Origin: Haloferax denitrificans ATCC 35960
GTDB lineage: Archaea; Halobacteriota; Halobacteria; Halobacteriales; Haloferacaceae
Assembly (NCBI RefSeq): GCF_000337795.1
Contig: NZ_AOLP01000014.1
Location: 34,374-98,373, forward strand
Direction: 5' to 3'
Length of the DNA: 64,000 nucleotides
Below the pieces are notes generated by a model. It was not told the origin of the DNA. It saw only the letters and a program-made list of their open reading frames with translations, and made no database searches. A program made the translations under genes and the position numbers. Each line of letters starts with the position of its first letter. Position 1 is the first letter of the stretch. Shown here piece by piece: positions 44,834 to 53,767 of this stretch.

Positions 44834-46582
44834 TCAGTCGGACAGTCGCTCGACGACGCGTTCGGCGACGCGCTCGCGCACCCGGTGCGAGGACTCGGCG
44901 TCGGTGCGGACCTCGATGACGTCGGTGCCGTCGGTGGCGACCGACTCGGCGTAGGCGTCGCGGAAGTCGTCCGCGTCGACCGACGCGAACGAGAGGTCGT
45001 AGAGGTCCTCAGTAGCCGCGAAGTCGAGGCCGTGGGGCGTCTTGAACTGGTCGGTGAACGGCGGTTCGTACTCCTCGATGGGGAGCATGTGGAAGATGCC
45101 GCCGCCGTCGTTGTTGACGAGGACGATTGTCGCGTCCACGCCGAGGCGACCGAGCGCGAGCAGGCCGTTCATGTCGTGGTAGTACGCGAGGTCGCCGGTC
45201 AGGAGCGTCAGGTGGTCGGTGGCCGCGGAGCCGGCTCCGAGCGCCGAGGAGACGACGCCGTCGATGCCGGACGCGCCGCGGTTGCCGAGGACCGTCCGGG
45301 ACTTCGTCGAGGGGCGCGCGAAGCGGTCGAGGTCGCGGACGGGCATGGAGTTCGAGACGAAAAGCGTCGACGGCTCGGGCGCGAGGTCGGCCACGTCGGC
45401 CGCGAGTCGGCCCTCGAAGGCGTCGGTCTCGTCGTCGACGAGGCTCCAGTAGGCGTCTTCCGCGTCGGTCCACAGCGCGTTCCACGACTCGTCCGGGCGG
45501 TTGCGAACGAGTTGCGAGAGCCGCCACGCGAGCACCGAGGGCTCGGCCTCCACGAGGTCGGTCGCGCCGAACTCGGCCTCGCGCCAGCGGCCCGTCGGGT
45601 CGACGAGGTACTGCCGGGCGTCGGTGCGCGCGAGGTACTTTCGGAGCGCCTTCGAGGTCGGCGACGCGCCGATGCGGACGACGACCTCCGGGTCGGGCCA
45701 GTCGGCGGTGACGCGCTCGTCGAGATAGGCGTCGTAGCCGCCGAGGACGGTCGTCGTCCGGGTGTGGCCGCCGAAGCGGAGCCCCGAAAGCGGGTCGGCG
45801 ACGACCGGGAAGCCGGTCGCGTGGGCGAACGCGGCGACGGCCTCGGCGTTGAATCCCGGCGGGTCGGCGGGGCCGGCGACGATGAGCCCCCGGTCGACCG
45901 CGAGGTCGTCGGCCAGCTTTCGGAGGTGGTCCTCGGAGAGCTCCGGCGCGCCCGCGGTCGTCTTGACGTAGGGTCGGCTTCCGCTTCGGCCGTCGAGCGC
46001 CTCGGAGTCGAGGTCGGCGGGCACGTCGCCCTCGACGTGCGTCGGTTCGAGCGGCTTTCTGAAGGGGAAGTTGAGGTGGACGGGGCCGGCGTCGACGCCG
46101 GTCGCCTCGGAGACGGCGCGGGCGGCGGTGGTTCGGAGGCTTCGCAGTTTCCTGTCTGTGGCCTCCGGTTCGGGCATGTCCTTGTACCAGCGGACGGCGT
46201 CGCCGTAGAGCTTCTCCTGGTCGACGGTCTGGTTGGCCCCGCTGTCGCGGAGTTCCGGCGGGCGGTCGGCCGTGAGGACGAGCATCGGCACGCGGGCCTG
46301 CGACGCCTCGATGACCGCGGGGTGGAAGTTGGCCGCGGCGGTGCCCGAGGTGCAGACGATGGGCGTCACCTCGCCCGTGCGCCGGGCGCGGCCGAGCGCG
46401 AAGTAGGCCGCCGAGCGCTCGTCGAGGTGCGAGAACGTCTCGATGTCGTCGTGGCGGTCGAACGCCTCCGTGAGGGGCGTCGAGCGACTGCCGGGTGCGA
46501 TGCACACCGCGTCGATGCCGGTGCGTGCCAGTTCGTCGGCGAAGGTCCGTGCCCAGAGGGCGTTTCGGTTCGGTGCTGTCAT
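44834..46582 (-). CDS. menD: SEPHCHC synthase (2-succinyl-5-enolpyruvyl-6-hydroxy-3-cyclohexene-1-carboxylate synthase)
   Basis: 582 aa, thiamine-diphosphate enzyme. The N-terminal CIAPGSRSTPLTEAFDRH and CTSGTAAANFHPAVIEA are MenD-specific, with the ThDP Glu in FSHLDERSAAYFALG. The C-terminal ThDP/Mg motif runs GDLAYYHDMNGLL to VNNDGGGIFHMLP (GDG...NN). It condenses isochorismate with 2-oxoglutarate. It lies 90 bp downstream of menF on the same strand; the gap holds small TCGAATCG repeats. Confidence 0.95.
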   Translation of the reverse strand: MTAPNRNALWARTFADELARTGIDAVCIAPGSRSTPLTEAFDRHDDIETFSHLDERSAAYFALGRARRTGEVTPIVCTSGTAAANFHPAVIEASQARVPMLVLTADRPPELRDSGANQTVDQEKLYGDAVRWYKDMPEPEATDRKLRSLRTTAARAVSEATGVDAGPVHLNFPFRKPLEPTHVEGDVPADLDSEALDGRSGSRPYVKTTAGAPELSEDHLRKLADDLAVDRGLIVAGPADPPGFNAEAVAAFAHATGFPVVADPLSGLRFGGHTRTTTVLGGYDAYLDERVTADWPDPEVVVRIGASPTSKALRKYLARTDARQYLVDPTGRWREAEFGATDLVEAEPSVLAWRLSQLVRNRPDESWNALWTDAEDAYWSLVDDETDAFEGRLAADVADLAPEPSTLFVSNSMPVRDLDRFARPSTKSRTVLGNRGASGIDGVVSSALGAGSAATDHLTLLTGDLAYYHDMNGLLALGRLGVDATIVLVNNDGGGIFHMLPIEEYEPPFTDQFKTPHGLDFAATEDLYDLSFASVDADDFRDAYAESVATDGTDVIEVRTDAESSHRVRERVAERVVERLSD

Positions 46583-46672
46583 CTCGTCTGGGTCGTCGTC
46601 AAATCGAGTCGAATCGAATCGGTTCGAATCGGAGGCGGTCGTCGGCTCCGGTGCCGGTCGTCGCTCCCGAAC

Positions 46673-48004
46673 TCAGTCGTCGCGTTCGAGTTCGTCGAGG
46701 ATGGGTCGGTACTTCAGTTGCACCTCGTCCCACTCGGCGTCGGGGTCCGAGTCGGCGACGAGGCCGACGCCCGCGAACAGCGTCGCCAGCGTCTCCTCGA
46801 CGATTGCCGAGCGGAGGGCGACCGCGAAACTGCCGTCGCCGTCGGCGTCGAACCAGCCGACCGGCGCGGCGTACCAGCCGCGGTCGAACGGCTCGGTGTC
46901 TCGAATCACGTCGAGAGCGGCCGCCGGCGGGAGGCCGCCGACAGCGGGCGTCGGGTGGAGCGCGTCCACGAGCGAGAGGACGTGCTCGTCGCGTTCGAGC
47001 GTCGCGTCGATTGGCGTCCAGAGGTGCTGGACGGTCGCGAGCTTACGAATCCCGCGGTCGCCGACTCGAATCTCGGCCGACAGGGGCGCGAGCTGTTCCC
47101 GAATCGTCTCCGCGACGAGCTCGTGTTCGTGGTTGTCCTTCTCGCTTCCGAGCAGTTCGTTCGCCAGCCACTCGTCTTCGTCGTCGGTGTCGCCGCGGCC
47201 GGTCGTCCCGGCGAGCGCGCCGGTCTCGACCTCGCGGCCGCGGAGCGAGACGAGTCGCTCGGGCGTCGCGCCGAGGAAGCTCGCCCCGCCGTTCGGCTCG
47301 ACGAGGAAGCGGTGGCAGTCGGGGTACGTCTCCCCGAGGCGGGCGAGCAGGTCGGGCGCGGCGGCGGGGCGGTCGAGTTCGACTTCGAGCGCCTGCGCGA
47401 GGACGACCTTCCGGAGGTCGCCGGCGCGGATGCGCGAGACCGCGGCGTCGACGCTCTCGTGCCACGCCTCGACCGAGGTCGTCCGGTGGCGGTCCGAGAC
47501 GCCCGGCGGTCCCTCGGGGGGCGCGTCGTCGAGCGATTCGAGCGTCTCCCGGAGGTCGTCGAGGCGGTCGCCGACGGTCTCGCTGTCGGCCTCGTCGTCG
47601 ACGGCGGTGACCGTGAGCCACGCGTCGTCGCCGTCGAAGACGACCTGCGCCTCGGGGACGACGAAGCGCGCGGCCGGGAAGTCGGCCCACGGGTCGCGGC
47701 CGGTCGCCTCCTCGTGGAAGGCGAGGCCGCCGAAGAATCGCGGGCGGGCGGCGTCGGGGGCGTCCACGTCAGCGCCGTCGAACAGCGCGGTGGCCGCCCG
47801 GCGGACGCGCGCGAGTCGCTCGGGACCGTCTGCCTCGACGGCCACGGCGACGCCGCCGCCGACGACTGTTGGCTCGTCGGGGGCGGTCCACAGCGCCCGC
47901 GGGCGGCGCATCGCCGCGAGCGACGCCGAGACGGGGGGCGCAGACAGTCGAACCGACCTGCTGACGAGGTGGGTCCCCACCTCGTCGGTCCGCAACGGTT
48001 CCAT
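46673..48004 (-). CDS. menF: Isochorismate synthase
   Basis: 443 aa from ATG 48004. Chorismate-utilising fold: GDLRKVVLAQALEVELDRP, FLGATPERLVSLRGREVETG, ALAGTTGRGDTDDEDEWLAN, HPTPAVGGLPPAAALDVI, GWFDADGDGSFAVALRSA and GVGLVADSDPDAEWDEVQLK. It makes isochorismate from chorismate for MenD directly downstream. The open frame to 48106 is not used because MEPLRTDEVGT has the better context. Confidence 0.9.
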   Translation of the reverse strand: MEPLRTDEVGTHLVSRSVRLSAPPVSASLAAMRRPRALWTAPDEPTVVGGGVAVAVEADGPERLARVRRAATALFDGADVDAPDAARPRFFGGLAFHEEATGRDPWADFPAARFVVPEAQVVFDGDDAWLTVTAVDDEADSETVGDRLDDLRETLESLDDAPPEGPPGVSDRHRTTSVEAWHESVDAAVSRIRAGDLRKVVLAQALEVELDRPAAAPDLLARLGETYPDCHRFLVEPNGGASFLGATPERLVSLRGREVETGALAGTTGRGDTDDEDEWLANELLGSEKDNHEHELVAETIREQLAPLSAEIRVGDRGIRKLATVQHLWTPIDATLERDEHVLSLVDALHPTPAVGGLPPAAALDVIRDTEPFDRGWYAAPVGWFDADGDGSFAVALRSAIVEETLATLFAGVGLVADSDPDAEWDEVQLKYRPILDELERDD

Positions 48005-48178
48005 CGACCGTGGCTCAGGACCGGGGACGCTTGAAACTCTCCCTTCTGTCCCGCACCCCGGTCGGGCGACCCGGTCGAACGTCCACATCTGTCCACCGAA
48101 CGACAACGCTGGTGGCTCGGACGCGAAGCGACCGCCGAGAACGCTGGAGACGTGGCTCCGCTGGACCGGAAACTCAGC

Positions 48179-48772
48179 TCAGCTGTAGCGCTCTTCGTTC
48201 CACGGGTTCGCCGTGTTCGAGTAGCCGCGTTTCTCCCAGTAGCCGCGTTCGGGTTCGGTGAGGAACTCGACGCCGGAAACCCACTTCGCGCCCTTGTAGG
48301 CGTACTTGTGCGGGGTGACGACCCGGAGGGGGCCGCCGTGGTCGGCGGGGAGGACCTCGCCGTCGTAGCCCCAGACGAACATGACCTCGTCGCGCATGCA
48401 CTGGTCGAGGGGCAGGTTCGTCGTGTAGCCGTCCATGGCGTGGAACATCACGTGGACCGCGTCGTCGTCGACGCCGACCGCGTCGGCGAGCGCCGGGAAC
48501 GTGACGCCCTCGAACTCGCAGTCGAACTTGCTCCAGCCGGTGACGCAGTGGAAGTCCTGTACCTGCGTCTCGGAGGGGAGGTCGCGGAACTCGTCGAACG
48601 AGAGGTCGAGTTCGGTGTCGACCGCGCCCCACGCCTCGAACGACCACGTCTCGGGGTCCCACGAGGGCGTGCCGCTCTTGGAGAGGACGGGAAAGCGCTG
48701 GGTCTCGCGTTGGCCCGGCGGGAGTCGGTCGCCGCCGAACTCCTCGTAGAGGTGGGTCACGTCGTTGGCCAT
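48179..48772 (-). CDS. Sulfite-oxidase-type molybdopterin oxidoreductase
   Basis: 197 aa from ATG 48772. Single molybdopterin domain: VQDFHCVTGWSKFDCEFEGV has the Mo-ligand Cys, MDGYTTNLPLDQCM and DHGGPLRVVTPHKYAYKGAKWV shape the pocket, and FLTEPERGYWEKRGYSN ends it. No signal peptide or heme domain, so it acts in the cytoplasm or with an unknown partner. The small size suggests a MsrP/YedY-like reductase rather than full sulfite oxidase; substrate unknown. Confidence 0.85.
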   Translation of the reverse strand: MANDVTHLYEEFGGDRLPPGQRETQRFPVLSKSGTPSWDPETWSFEAWGAVDTELDLSFDEFRDLPSETQVQDFHCVTGWSKFDCEFEGVTFPALADAVGVDDDAVHVMFHAMDGYTTNLPLDQCMRDEVMFVWGYDGEVLPADHGGPLRVVTPHKYAYKGAKWVSGVEFLTEPERGYWEKRGYSNTANPWNEERYS

Positions 48773-48954
48773 GCTCGAAGCTTCGGCCCGACGCACCTAT
48801 CACTAACGACTCCGGACACCCGCCCGCGACCGGGAAACGGACCGCACTAACCGAAGGTAAACGGCGGTTCGCGTTCGCCCGAACGACCTTCGGAAAACCC
48901 GATTATTCCCCCGGTAGAGTTATATACGGCCCTTCCAAAGCGACGGACGTTCAG

Positions 48955-49167
48955 ATGCCCAAAGTAGAGATTACCGTGCCGGAACACCTGGAGATGCAGA
49001 TCGTCCAACTCGTCGAGCAGGGGGAGTTCGTCAACCGCGACGAGGCCATCGAGGACCTGCTGTCGACCGGTATCCGCGCGTACAAGACCAGCGGTCCGAT
49101 GTCCGACGAGGACCGCGCGTACGAAGACGACGGAATGATGGGCCACGAAGACGAGTACGTCTTCTGA
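48955..49167 (+). CDS. Ribbon-helix-helix (CopG-like) regulator
   Basis: 70 aa. The N-terminal strand MPKVEITVPEHLEMQIVQLV and helices through FVNRDEAIEDLLSTGI form an RHH DNA-binding fold. The acidic tail (SDEDRAYEDDGMMGHEDEYV) is typical of haloarchaeal members. TTATATA at 48920-48926 supports the ATG. No toxin gene is next to it, so a stand-alone transcription regulator is more likely than an antitoxin. Confidence 0.75.
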   Translation: MPKVEITVPEHLEMQIVQLVEQGEFVNRDEAIEDLLSTGIRAYKTSGPMSDEDRAYEDDGMMGHEDEYVF

Positions 49168-49225
49168 GCCGAGTGACAGAATCCCCCAATAACTCTTAAA
49201 CCGCCTTCGCTCCTACCCAACGCTC

Positions 49226-49504
49226 ATGCACAAGGACGAACTGCTGGAGCTTCACGAACAGATGGTTATCATCAAGGACCACTTCTCGGCCCGCGAGCAC
49301 GTCGATTCGAGCCTGTTCGACCCCTACGACGAGCTCGCCGTCGAGCCCTCCCACGTCCACAAATCGAAGAGCGAGCACAAACACGCCGTGTTCGTGCTCG
49401 GCAACGCCCTCGCGACCGCGATGAGCGACGACGAGTTCTCCAGCGCGGGCCGCGTCGGCAAGCGCATGGAGGAGTTGGCCGACGACGCCGAAGGCAAAAT
49501 CTGA
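49226..49504 (+). CDS. UPF0058 family protein
   Basis: 92 aa, mostly helical: MHKDELLELHEQMVIIKDHF and a conserved HVHKSKSEHKHAVFVLGNAL region. It matches the archaeal UPF0058 family, which has no assigned function. TATA-like CTTAAAC at about 49195-49201 fits a leaderless start. Often near regulators in archaea, as here after the RHH gene. Confidence 0.85.
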   Translation: MHKDELLELHEQMVIIKDHFSAREHVDSSLFDPYDELAVEPSHVHKSKSEHKHAVFVLGNALATAMSDDEFSSAGRVGKRMEELADDAEGKI

Positions 49505-49648
49505 GCGGCCGTCGACCGCAACGACTCCAGCGACCGCCCGCCAGCCGCGGAGTCGTCGCTGGCGGTGGCGCGCGTGTCGGTCGCTAGCAGTTCTCAAGCA
49601 GTTCTCCGCGGGTTTCTTTACCACCCGTTCGCACGACACAGGTAGCTA

Positions 49649-51301
49649 ATGCTAGAGATTCCGGGCTGGATACCGTTCCAGCGGCTCGCCGCGCTCCTCG
49701 CGCTCCTCGCGGCCGCCGTCGCGCTCGCCGTCGTCGACAGACCGAGTCGGCTCTCGGCGGCGCTCCGGCGACGCTTCCTGTTCGGCCTCCCGCTCGGAAC
49801 GCTCGTCAGCGCCGGCGGCGTCCTCCTCGTCTACCTCGTGGTTCAGGACGGCTGGTCGTCGTGGTACCGACCCATCGTCATCCCGTTCCGGGCGTGGTCG
49901 TACTTCTATCCGACCGGGATGCTGACCGCCGCGTTCGCCCACTCCAGTCCCGGCCACCTCGTCGGCAACCTCGTCGGCACGCTCACCCTTGCCCCCGTCG
50001 CGGAGTACGCGTGGAGCCACTATCCGACGCGCCGGGGGTCCACCTCGTTCGGGTCGGCCCGCGAGAACCCCTACGTCCGGTCGCTCGTCGTCTTCCCCGC
50101 GGTCGTCTTCGGCGTGGGGCTCCTGACGGCCGTCTTCGCGCTCGGCCCGGTCGTCGGCTTCTCGGGCGTCGTGTTCGCGTTCGCGGGCTTTGCGCTCGTC
50201 TTCCGCCCGCTCGCGACCGTGTTGGCGTTCGTCTCCGGGCGCGTCGTCAGCCTGTTTTACAACGCGATGCTGTCGCCCGAAGTCGTCTCGTCGGCCCGTC
50301 CCGCCTTCTCGACGCCGTGGTGGTCCCAAATCGCCATTCAGGGCCACGCCATCGGCTTCCTGTTCGGCGTCCTCCTCGGCGTGTGGCTCAGTCACCGCCG
50401 CGAGGGGTCGCCCCCGCCCGCGCTCCGCAGTTTCGCCGGCGTCCTCCTGTTTGCCGTCAGCGAGTCGCTGTGGGCGGTGTACTGGTACCGCGGGGGCGAT
50501 ACCTACGTGCTGTTTCGCGCCGTCGGCTTCGCGCTCGTCGTCGCGCTCGCGACCATCGTCGCGCTGACGGTCGCGGCCTCCGACAAGCCGCTCCGGGCGT
50601 ACGCGCCCGACACCTCCATATTTTCGGCCCGCCGCTGGCAGGCCGGGGCCGCCGTGCTCCTCGTCGTCGTCGCGGCGCTGTCGGGGCCGGCGATGCTGTA
50701 CAACACGTTCACCGCGAGCGGCGACGACTTGCCGGGCGAGAGCGTCACGGTCAGGGACTACGAGGTGACCTACGCCGAGGACGTGCCGAACGGGCTGACC
50801 GCCGTCTTCGACGTCGAACTGTTCGGCGAGTCGACGACGACCAACACCTCGGGGGTCATCGTCAAAAGCGAGCGGCGCGGCATCTGGACGACCGCCGTCT
50901 CGACGAACCGGCTGGCGTTCGACGGCGAATCCGCGGTCAGACTCGGCGGTCTCGGCTGGCGCGACCGGGTGACGGCGGTCCGCGACGGCTACGTCGTCAC
51001 CGGCGCGGGAACCGCCTACCGGGTGTTCCTCGTCGCTGACGGCGAGGCGCGACTGGCGTACGACACCGGCCCGGTCCGGGCCGAACCCGTCGTCGCCCGG
51101 CGGAACGTCTCGGTCGTGCCGACGGCGACGGGCTACGACGTGCAGGTGTCGTCCGACAGCGGGACCGTCAGGGGGCCGATGCCGACCGAGAACACGACGA
51201 CGACGCTCGACGGGATTCGGTTCGTCCGCGAGAACTCCCTCGTGTTCGCCGAGTCGCGCGGGACGAGAGTCCGCGTCGCGCGAGCAGAGACGTACAATTA
51301 G
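49649..51301 (+). CDS. Rhomboid-family intramembrane serine protease with large C-terminal domain
   Basis: 550 aa. Catalytic Ser in VVGFSGVVFAFAGFAL (GxSG), His in IQGHAIGFLFGVLLG, and the oxyanion/HN region AFAHSSPGHLVGNLVGTLT. About eight to nine membrane helices in the first 345 residues; the last 200 form a beta-rich, probably extracytoplasmic domain with N-x-T sequons. I recall Haloferax volcanii RhoII as this type, linked to S-layer glycosylation. No TATA is obvious beyond a CTTTACC near 49615. Confidence 0.8.
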   Translation: MLEIPGWIPFQRLAALLALLAAAVALAVVDRPSRLSAALRRRFLFGLPLGTLVSAGGVLLVYLVVQDGWSSWYRPIVIPFRAWSYFYPTGMLTAAFAHSSPGHLVGNLVGTLTLAPVAEYAWSHYPTRRGSTSFGSARENPYVRSLVVFPAVVFGVGLLTAVFALGPVVGFSGVVFAFAGFALVFRPLATVLAFVSGRVVSLFYNAMLSPEVVSSARPAFSTPWWSQIAIQGHAIGFLFGVLLGVWLSHRREGSPPPALRSFAGVLLFAVSESLWAVYWYRGGDTYVLFRAVGFALVVALATIVALTVAASDKPLRAYAPDTSIFSARRWQAGAAVLLVVVAALSGPAMLYNTFTASGDDLPGESVTVRDYEVTYAEDVPNGLTAVFDVELFGESTTTNTSGVIVKSERRGIWTTAVSTNRLAFDGESAVRLGGLGWRDRVTAVRDGYVVTGAGTAYRVFLVADGEARLAYDTGPVRAEPVVARRNVSVVPTATGYDVQVSSDSGTVRGPMPTENTTTTLDGIRFVRENSLVFAESRGTRVRVARAETYN

Positions 51302-51391
51302 CGTGGGTTAGGGGTCGGCGCGCGCGGTGACGGTACCGGCGGGACGACCGCCGCGGCTCCCGGTCTGTGCGACGGCGCGGTCACGGCCGCC

Positions 51392-52018
51392 TCACCACTC
51401 GATGCGGAACACTTCGGCGTCGAGCTGTCGGCGGTCCTCGTCGTGGAAGTCGAACTGGCGGTCGAGGTCGAACGTCGCCCGGAAGGCGTCGGTGAGGTCG
51501 CCGCCGGCGTCGGCGACGAACGACTCGACGAACTCCTTGCTTCCCTCGTTGTGGACCGAGTAGGACACGTCGGCGACCGACGCGACCGATTCGAGGAAGG
51601 CGCGGTCGGCGTGTTCGTTGCCCCGTTGCGCGCCGAACGGGGGGTTCATGAGCACCGTGACCTGCCGGTCGTCCGAGAGACAGAGCGGCAGGCGGGTCGC
51701 GTCGGCGCGAATCCAGTCGATGGGGGCGCTCGCGCCGACCCGGCGGGCGTTATCCGTCGCGGTGGCGAGCGCGTCGTCGTCGAGTTCGACGCCGACGACG
51801 CGGGCGGGCGAGCGGAGCGCCGCGCCCAGCCCGAGCATGCCGGTGCCGGAGCCCAAATCGAGGACCGTCGCGCCCTCGATGTCGCCGCGGAGGTCCGCGA
51901 GGTGGACGAGATGCGCGGCGAGGTCCGGCGGCGTCGGGTACTGTTCGAGCGAGACCTTCGGGTTCTCGAAGCCGGCGACCACCGCCAACTGCGCCTCCAG
52001 CGCGGCCTTGGTTGCCAT
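51392..52018 (-). CDS. METTL5-like SAM-dependent N6-adenine RNA methyltransferase
   Basis: 208 aa. VSLEQYPTPPDLAAHLV is the substrate-side motif of METTL5/COG2263 enzymes, VLDLGSGTGMLGLGAAL the SAM loop, and VLMNPPFGAQRGNEHADRAF the catalytic NPPF. Eukaryotic METTL5 methylates 18S rRNA A; the archaeal homologue should act on 16S rRNA. Its ATG overlaps the stop of the upstream gene (TGATG). Confidence 0.85.
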   Translation of the reverse strand: MATKAALEAQLAVVAGFENPKVSLEQYPTPPDLAAHLVHLADLRGDIEGATVLDLGSGTGMLGLGAALRSPARVVGVELDDDALATATDNARRVGASAPIDWIRADATRLPLCLSDDRQVTVLMNPPFGAQRGNEHADRAFLESVASVADVSYSVHNEGSKEFVESFVADAGGDLTDAFRATFDLDRQFDFHDEDRRQLDAEVFRIEW

Positions 52019-52413
52019 CAGCCGTCGATGGAACCTCGAAGCTCAAAAGCGACGCCCTCGCGCCGGGCGCGCTCGCCGAGGGCCGCGATCGCCGACTCGG
52101 CGTCGTCGGGGCGACAGCACTCCGCGACGTCGACGGCGACCCGACCGACGCCGAGGAACGCGGCGGCGCGGACGTACTCGCGGAGGCGCTCGGACTCCGA
52201 CTGCACCGCGAGGGGGGCGTCCTCGTCGAAGCGGGCTTCGACGGTGAGTTCGGCCGGGAGGTAGCCCTCCTCGGCGAGTCCGGCCTTCAGGTCGCGGAGG
52301 TGCGAGGGCGCGGTCGACTCCAGCCGCGACGCGTCGAGGATGACGGGAGTCAGGTCGGCGGGGCGGCCGGCGGTGACGGCGGCTTCGACGGACGAGGATT
52401 CCAGCGTGCTCAT
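52018..52413 (-). CDS. Conserved haloarchaeal hypothetical protein
   Basis: 131 aa from ATG 52413. Alpha/beta protein with TPVILDASRLESTAPSHLRD and LREYVRAAAFLGVGRVAVDV, ending FELRGSIDG. No motif is recognised. TATATA on this strand near 52440 gives a leaderless start. Coupled to the METTL5-like gene by TGATG, so a role in rRNA modification or ribosome work is possible but inferred. Confidence 0.6.
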   Translation of the reverse strand: MSTLESSSVEAAVTAGRPADLTPVILDASRLESTAPSHLRDLKAGLAEEGYLPAELTVEARFDEDAPLAVQSESERLREYVRAAAFLGVGRVAVDVAECCRPDDAESAIAALGERARREGVAFELRGSIDG

Positions 52414-52642
52414 GTTGCGCACACATTTCCTTTGGTTATGTATATATCTTTGTAAATGCGCAGTAGTAATCTCTTGAGAGCAGATTCGCCGATGGCGCGC
52501 GGATATCCTCGCGAACGTGACAACCTAGAGACTAATGTTGACAGGTGTCGTACCACTGTTGGGGGAGCACGCTCCACCCCCATTCCCCTCGACCCTGCGC
52601 GAGCGATTCTGTTCGGCTCCACGAGGTTCTGCCCCACTACTG

Positions 52643-53626
52643 CTACTCGTACGTGTACGCGAGCACTTCGTCGCCGGCGGCGTCCCGAATCGTGACCGTG
52701 TCGCCGCCGTTGTTCCACACCGCGCCGCCGCGACCCCAGTACACGTCCTCGTCAGTGTCGGTCCCCGACCCCGTGTGGAGCGTCAGCGACGCGCCGGGGG
52801 CGAGGTCGGTCCCCCCGGCGAACGTGTAGGTCGCACCGGCCGCGTCGGAGACGGTCCACCCCGAGAGGTCAACAGTGGCGTCGCCGTCGTTCCGGAGCGT
52901 GACGTACTCCTCGTTCAGGTTGTCGTTGTCGTTGCCGGGCGCGTCGGCGACAATCGAGACGGAGAGGCCGTCGTCGGTGGTCGCGTCCGCGCCGCCGGCG
53001 GCCGACCCCTCGGTCGCGCAGGACCAGAGGCCGACCCCGCCCTCTCTGGCGTCGCGCTCGGCGCGCTCGTAGCGCTCGCGCTCCTCGAACGAACTCTCGT
53101 AGACCCGGGCGTGGCCCTCGGTGATGAGGTCGTAGTTGAACTCCGCGCCGTCGACGACGACGTACGCGAGGAGCCGCCCGTAGTAGCCGCGCTCGCCCGC
53201 CTTCTCGTCGTACCGGAGTTCGACGGTTCGGTCGGCGAGCCGGGACTTCGCGTAGGCGCTCGCGTTCTCGCCGGCCGCGCGGAGGCAGGCCCGCCCGGCC
53301 TCGGTCTCGGGGACGCCCTCGAACTCGTCGGGCGTGTTCTCGGCGTGGACCTCCGGCGTGTCGACGCCGAGGAGTCGCACCGTCTCGCGCGCGCCGTCCG
53401 GCATGACGACCTTGATGGTGTCGCCGTCGACCACCTCGACCACCTCGACTGACACGTCGCCCGCGGCGGCCGCGGTCGTCGGCGACCCCGACTGCGACAT
53501 CGTCGACGCCGCCGCTGTCGTGGTCGGTTCGACCGTCGTCGTCGCGTCCGCGCCGGCCCCGCCGAGACAGCCCGCGAGGACCGCGAGCGCGACGACAACG
53601 AGTGTCGCGGTAGCACGTCTGACCAT
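52643..53626 (-). CDS. Secreted staphylococcal-nuclease-like protein with lamin-tail domain
   Basis: 327 aa from ATG 53626. Lipoprotein signal (MVRRATATLVVVALAVLAGC), then a Thr/Ala linker. The nuclease domain (about 58-205) shows VVDGDTIKVVMPDG, VRLLGVDTPEVHAENTPDEF, AYAKSRLADRTVELRYDEKA, and RGYYGRLLAYVVVDG with the Arg/Glu/Arg set. The C-terminal LTD domain (about 225-327, NEEYVTLRNDGDATVDLSGW) may bind DNA or the cell surface. It should degrade extracellular DNA, which Haloferax can use as nutrient. TATA near 53650-53656. Confidence 0.85.
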   Translation of the reverse strand: MVRRATATLVVVALAVLAGCLGGAGADATTTVEPTTTAAASTMSQSGSPTTAAAAGDVSVEVVEVVDGDTIKVVMPDGARETVRLLGVDTPEVHAENTPDEFEGVPETEAGRACLRAAGENASAYAKSRLADRTVELRYDEKAGERGYYGRLLAYVVVDGAEFNYDLITEGHARVYESSFEERERYERAERDAREGGVGLWSCATEGSAAGGADATTDDGLSVSIVADAPGNDNDNLNEEYVTLRNDGDATVDLSGWTVSDAAGATYTFAGGTDLAPGASLTLHTGSGTDTDEDVYWGRGGAVWNNGGDTVTIRDAAGDEVLAYTYE

Positions 53627-53767
53627 TCGATTCACCGTTAGTCAGGGAACCGTATAAGTAGGTGCGTCCGAGTTGCCCGAATCCGAACTCGACGAATCGC
53701 CAGACAGCGGTCTCTATCATATTTCTGTTACAAAGGTTTAAATTCACGCTCCACCAGAAACCTTTTA

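Noticed and set aside
46583..46672. TCGAATCG-type short repeats between menF and menD
   Set aside because: Few, imperfect copies in a 90-bp gap; no regular spacing or dyad that suggests a site.
44822..48034. 1070-codon open frame on the plus strand
   Set aside because: Antisense to menD and menF, low-complexity Arg/Val-rich; typical shadow in GC-rich DNA.
48955..49504. Toxin-antitoxin pair (RHH protein plus UPF0058)
   Set aside because: UPF0058 is a broadly conserved archaeal family with no toxin features, and each gene has its own promoter.
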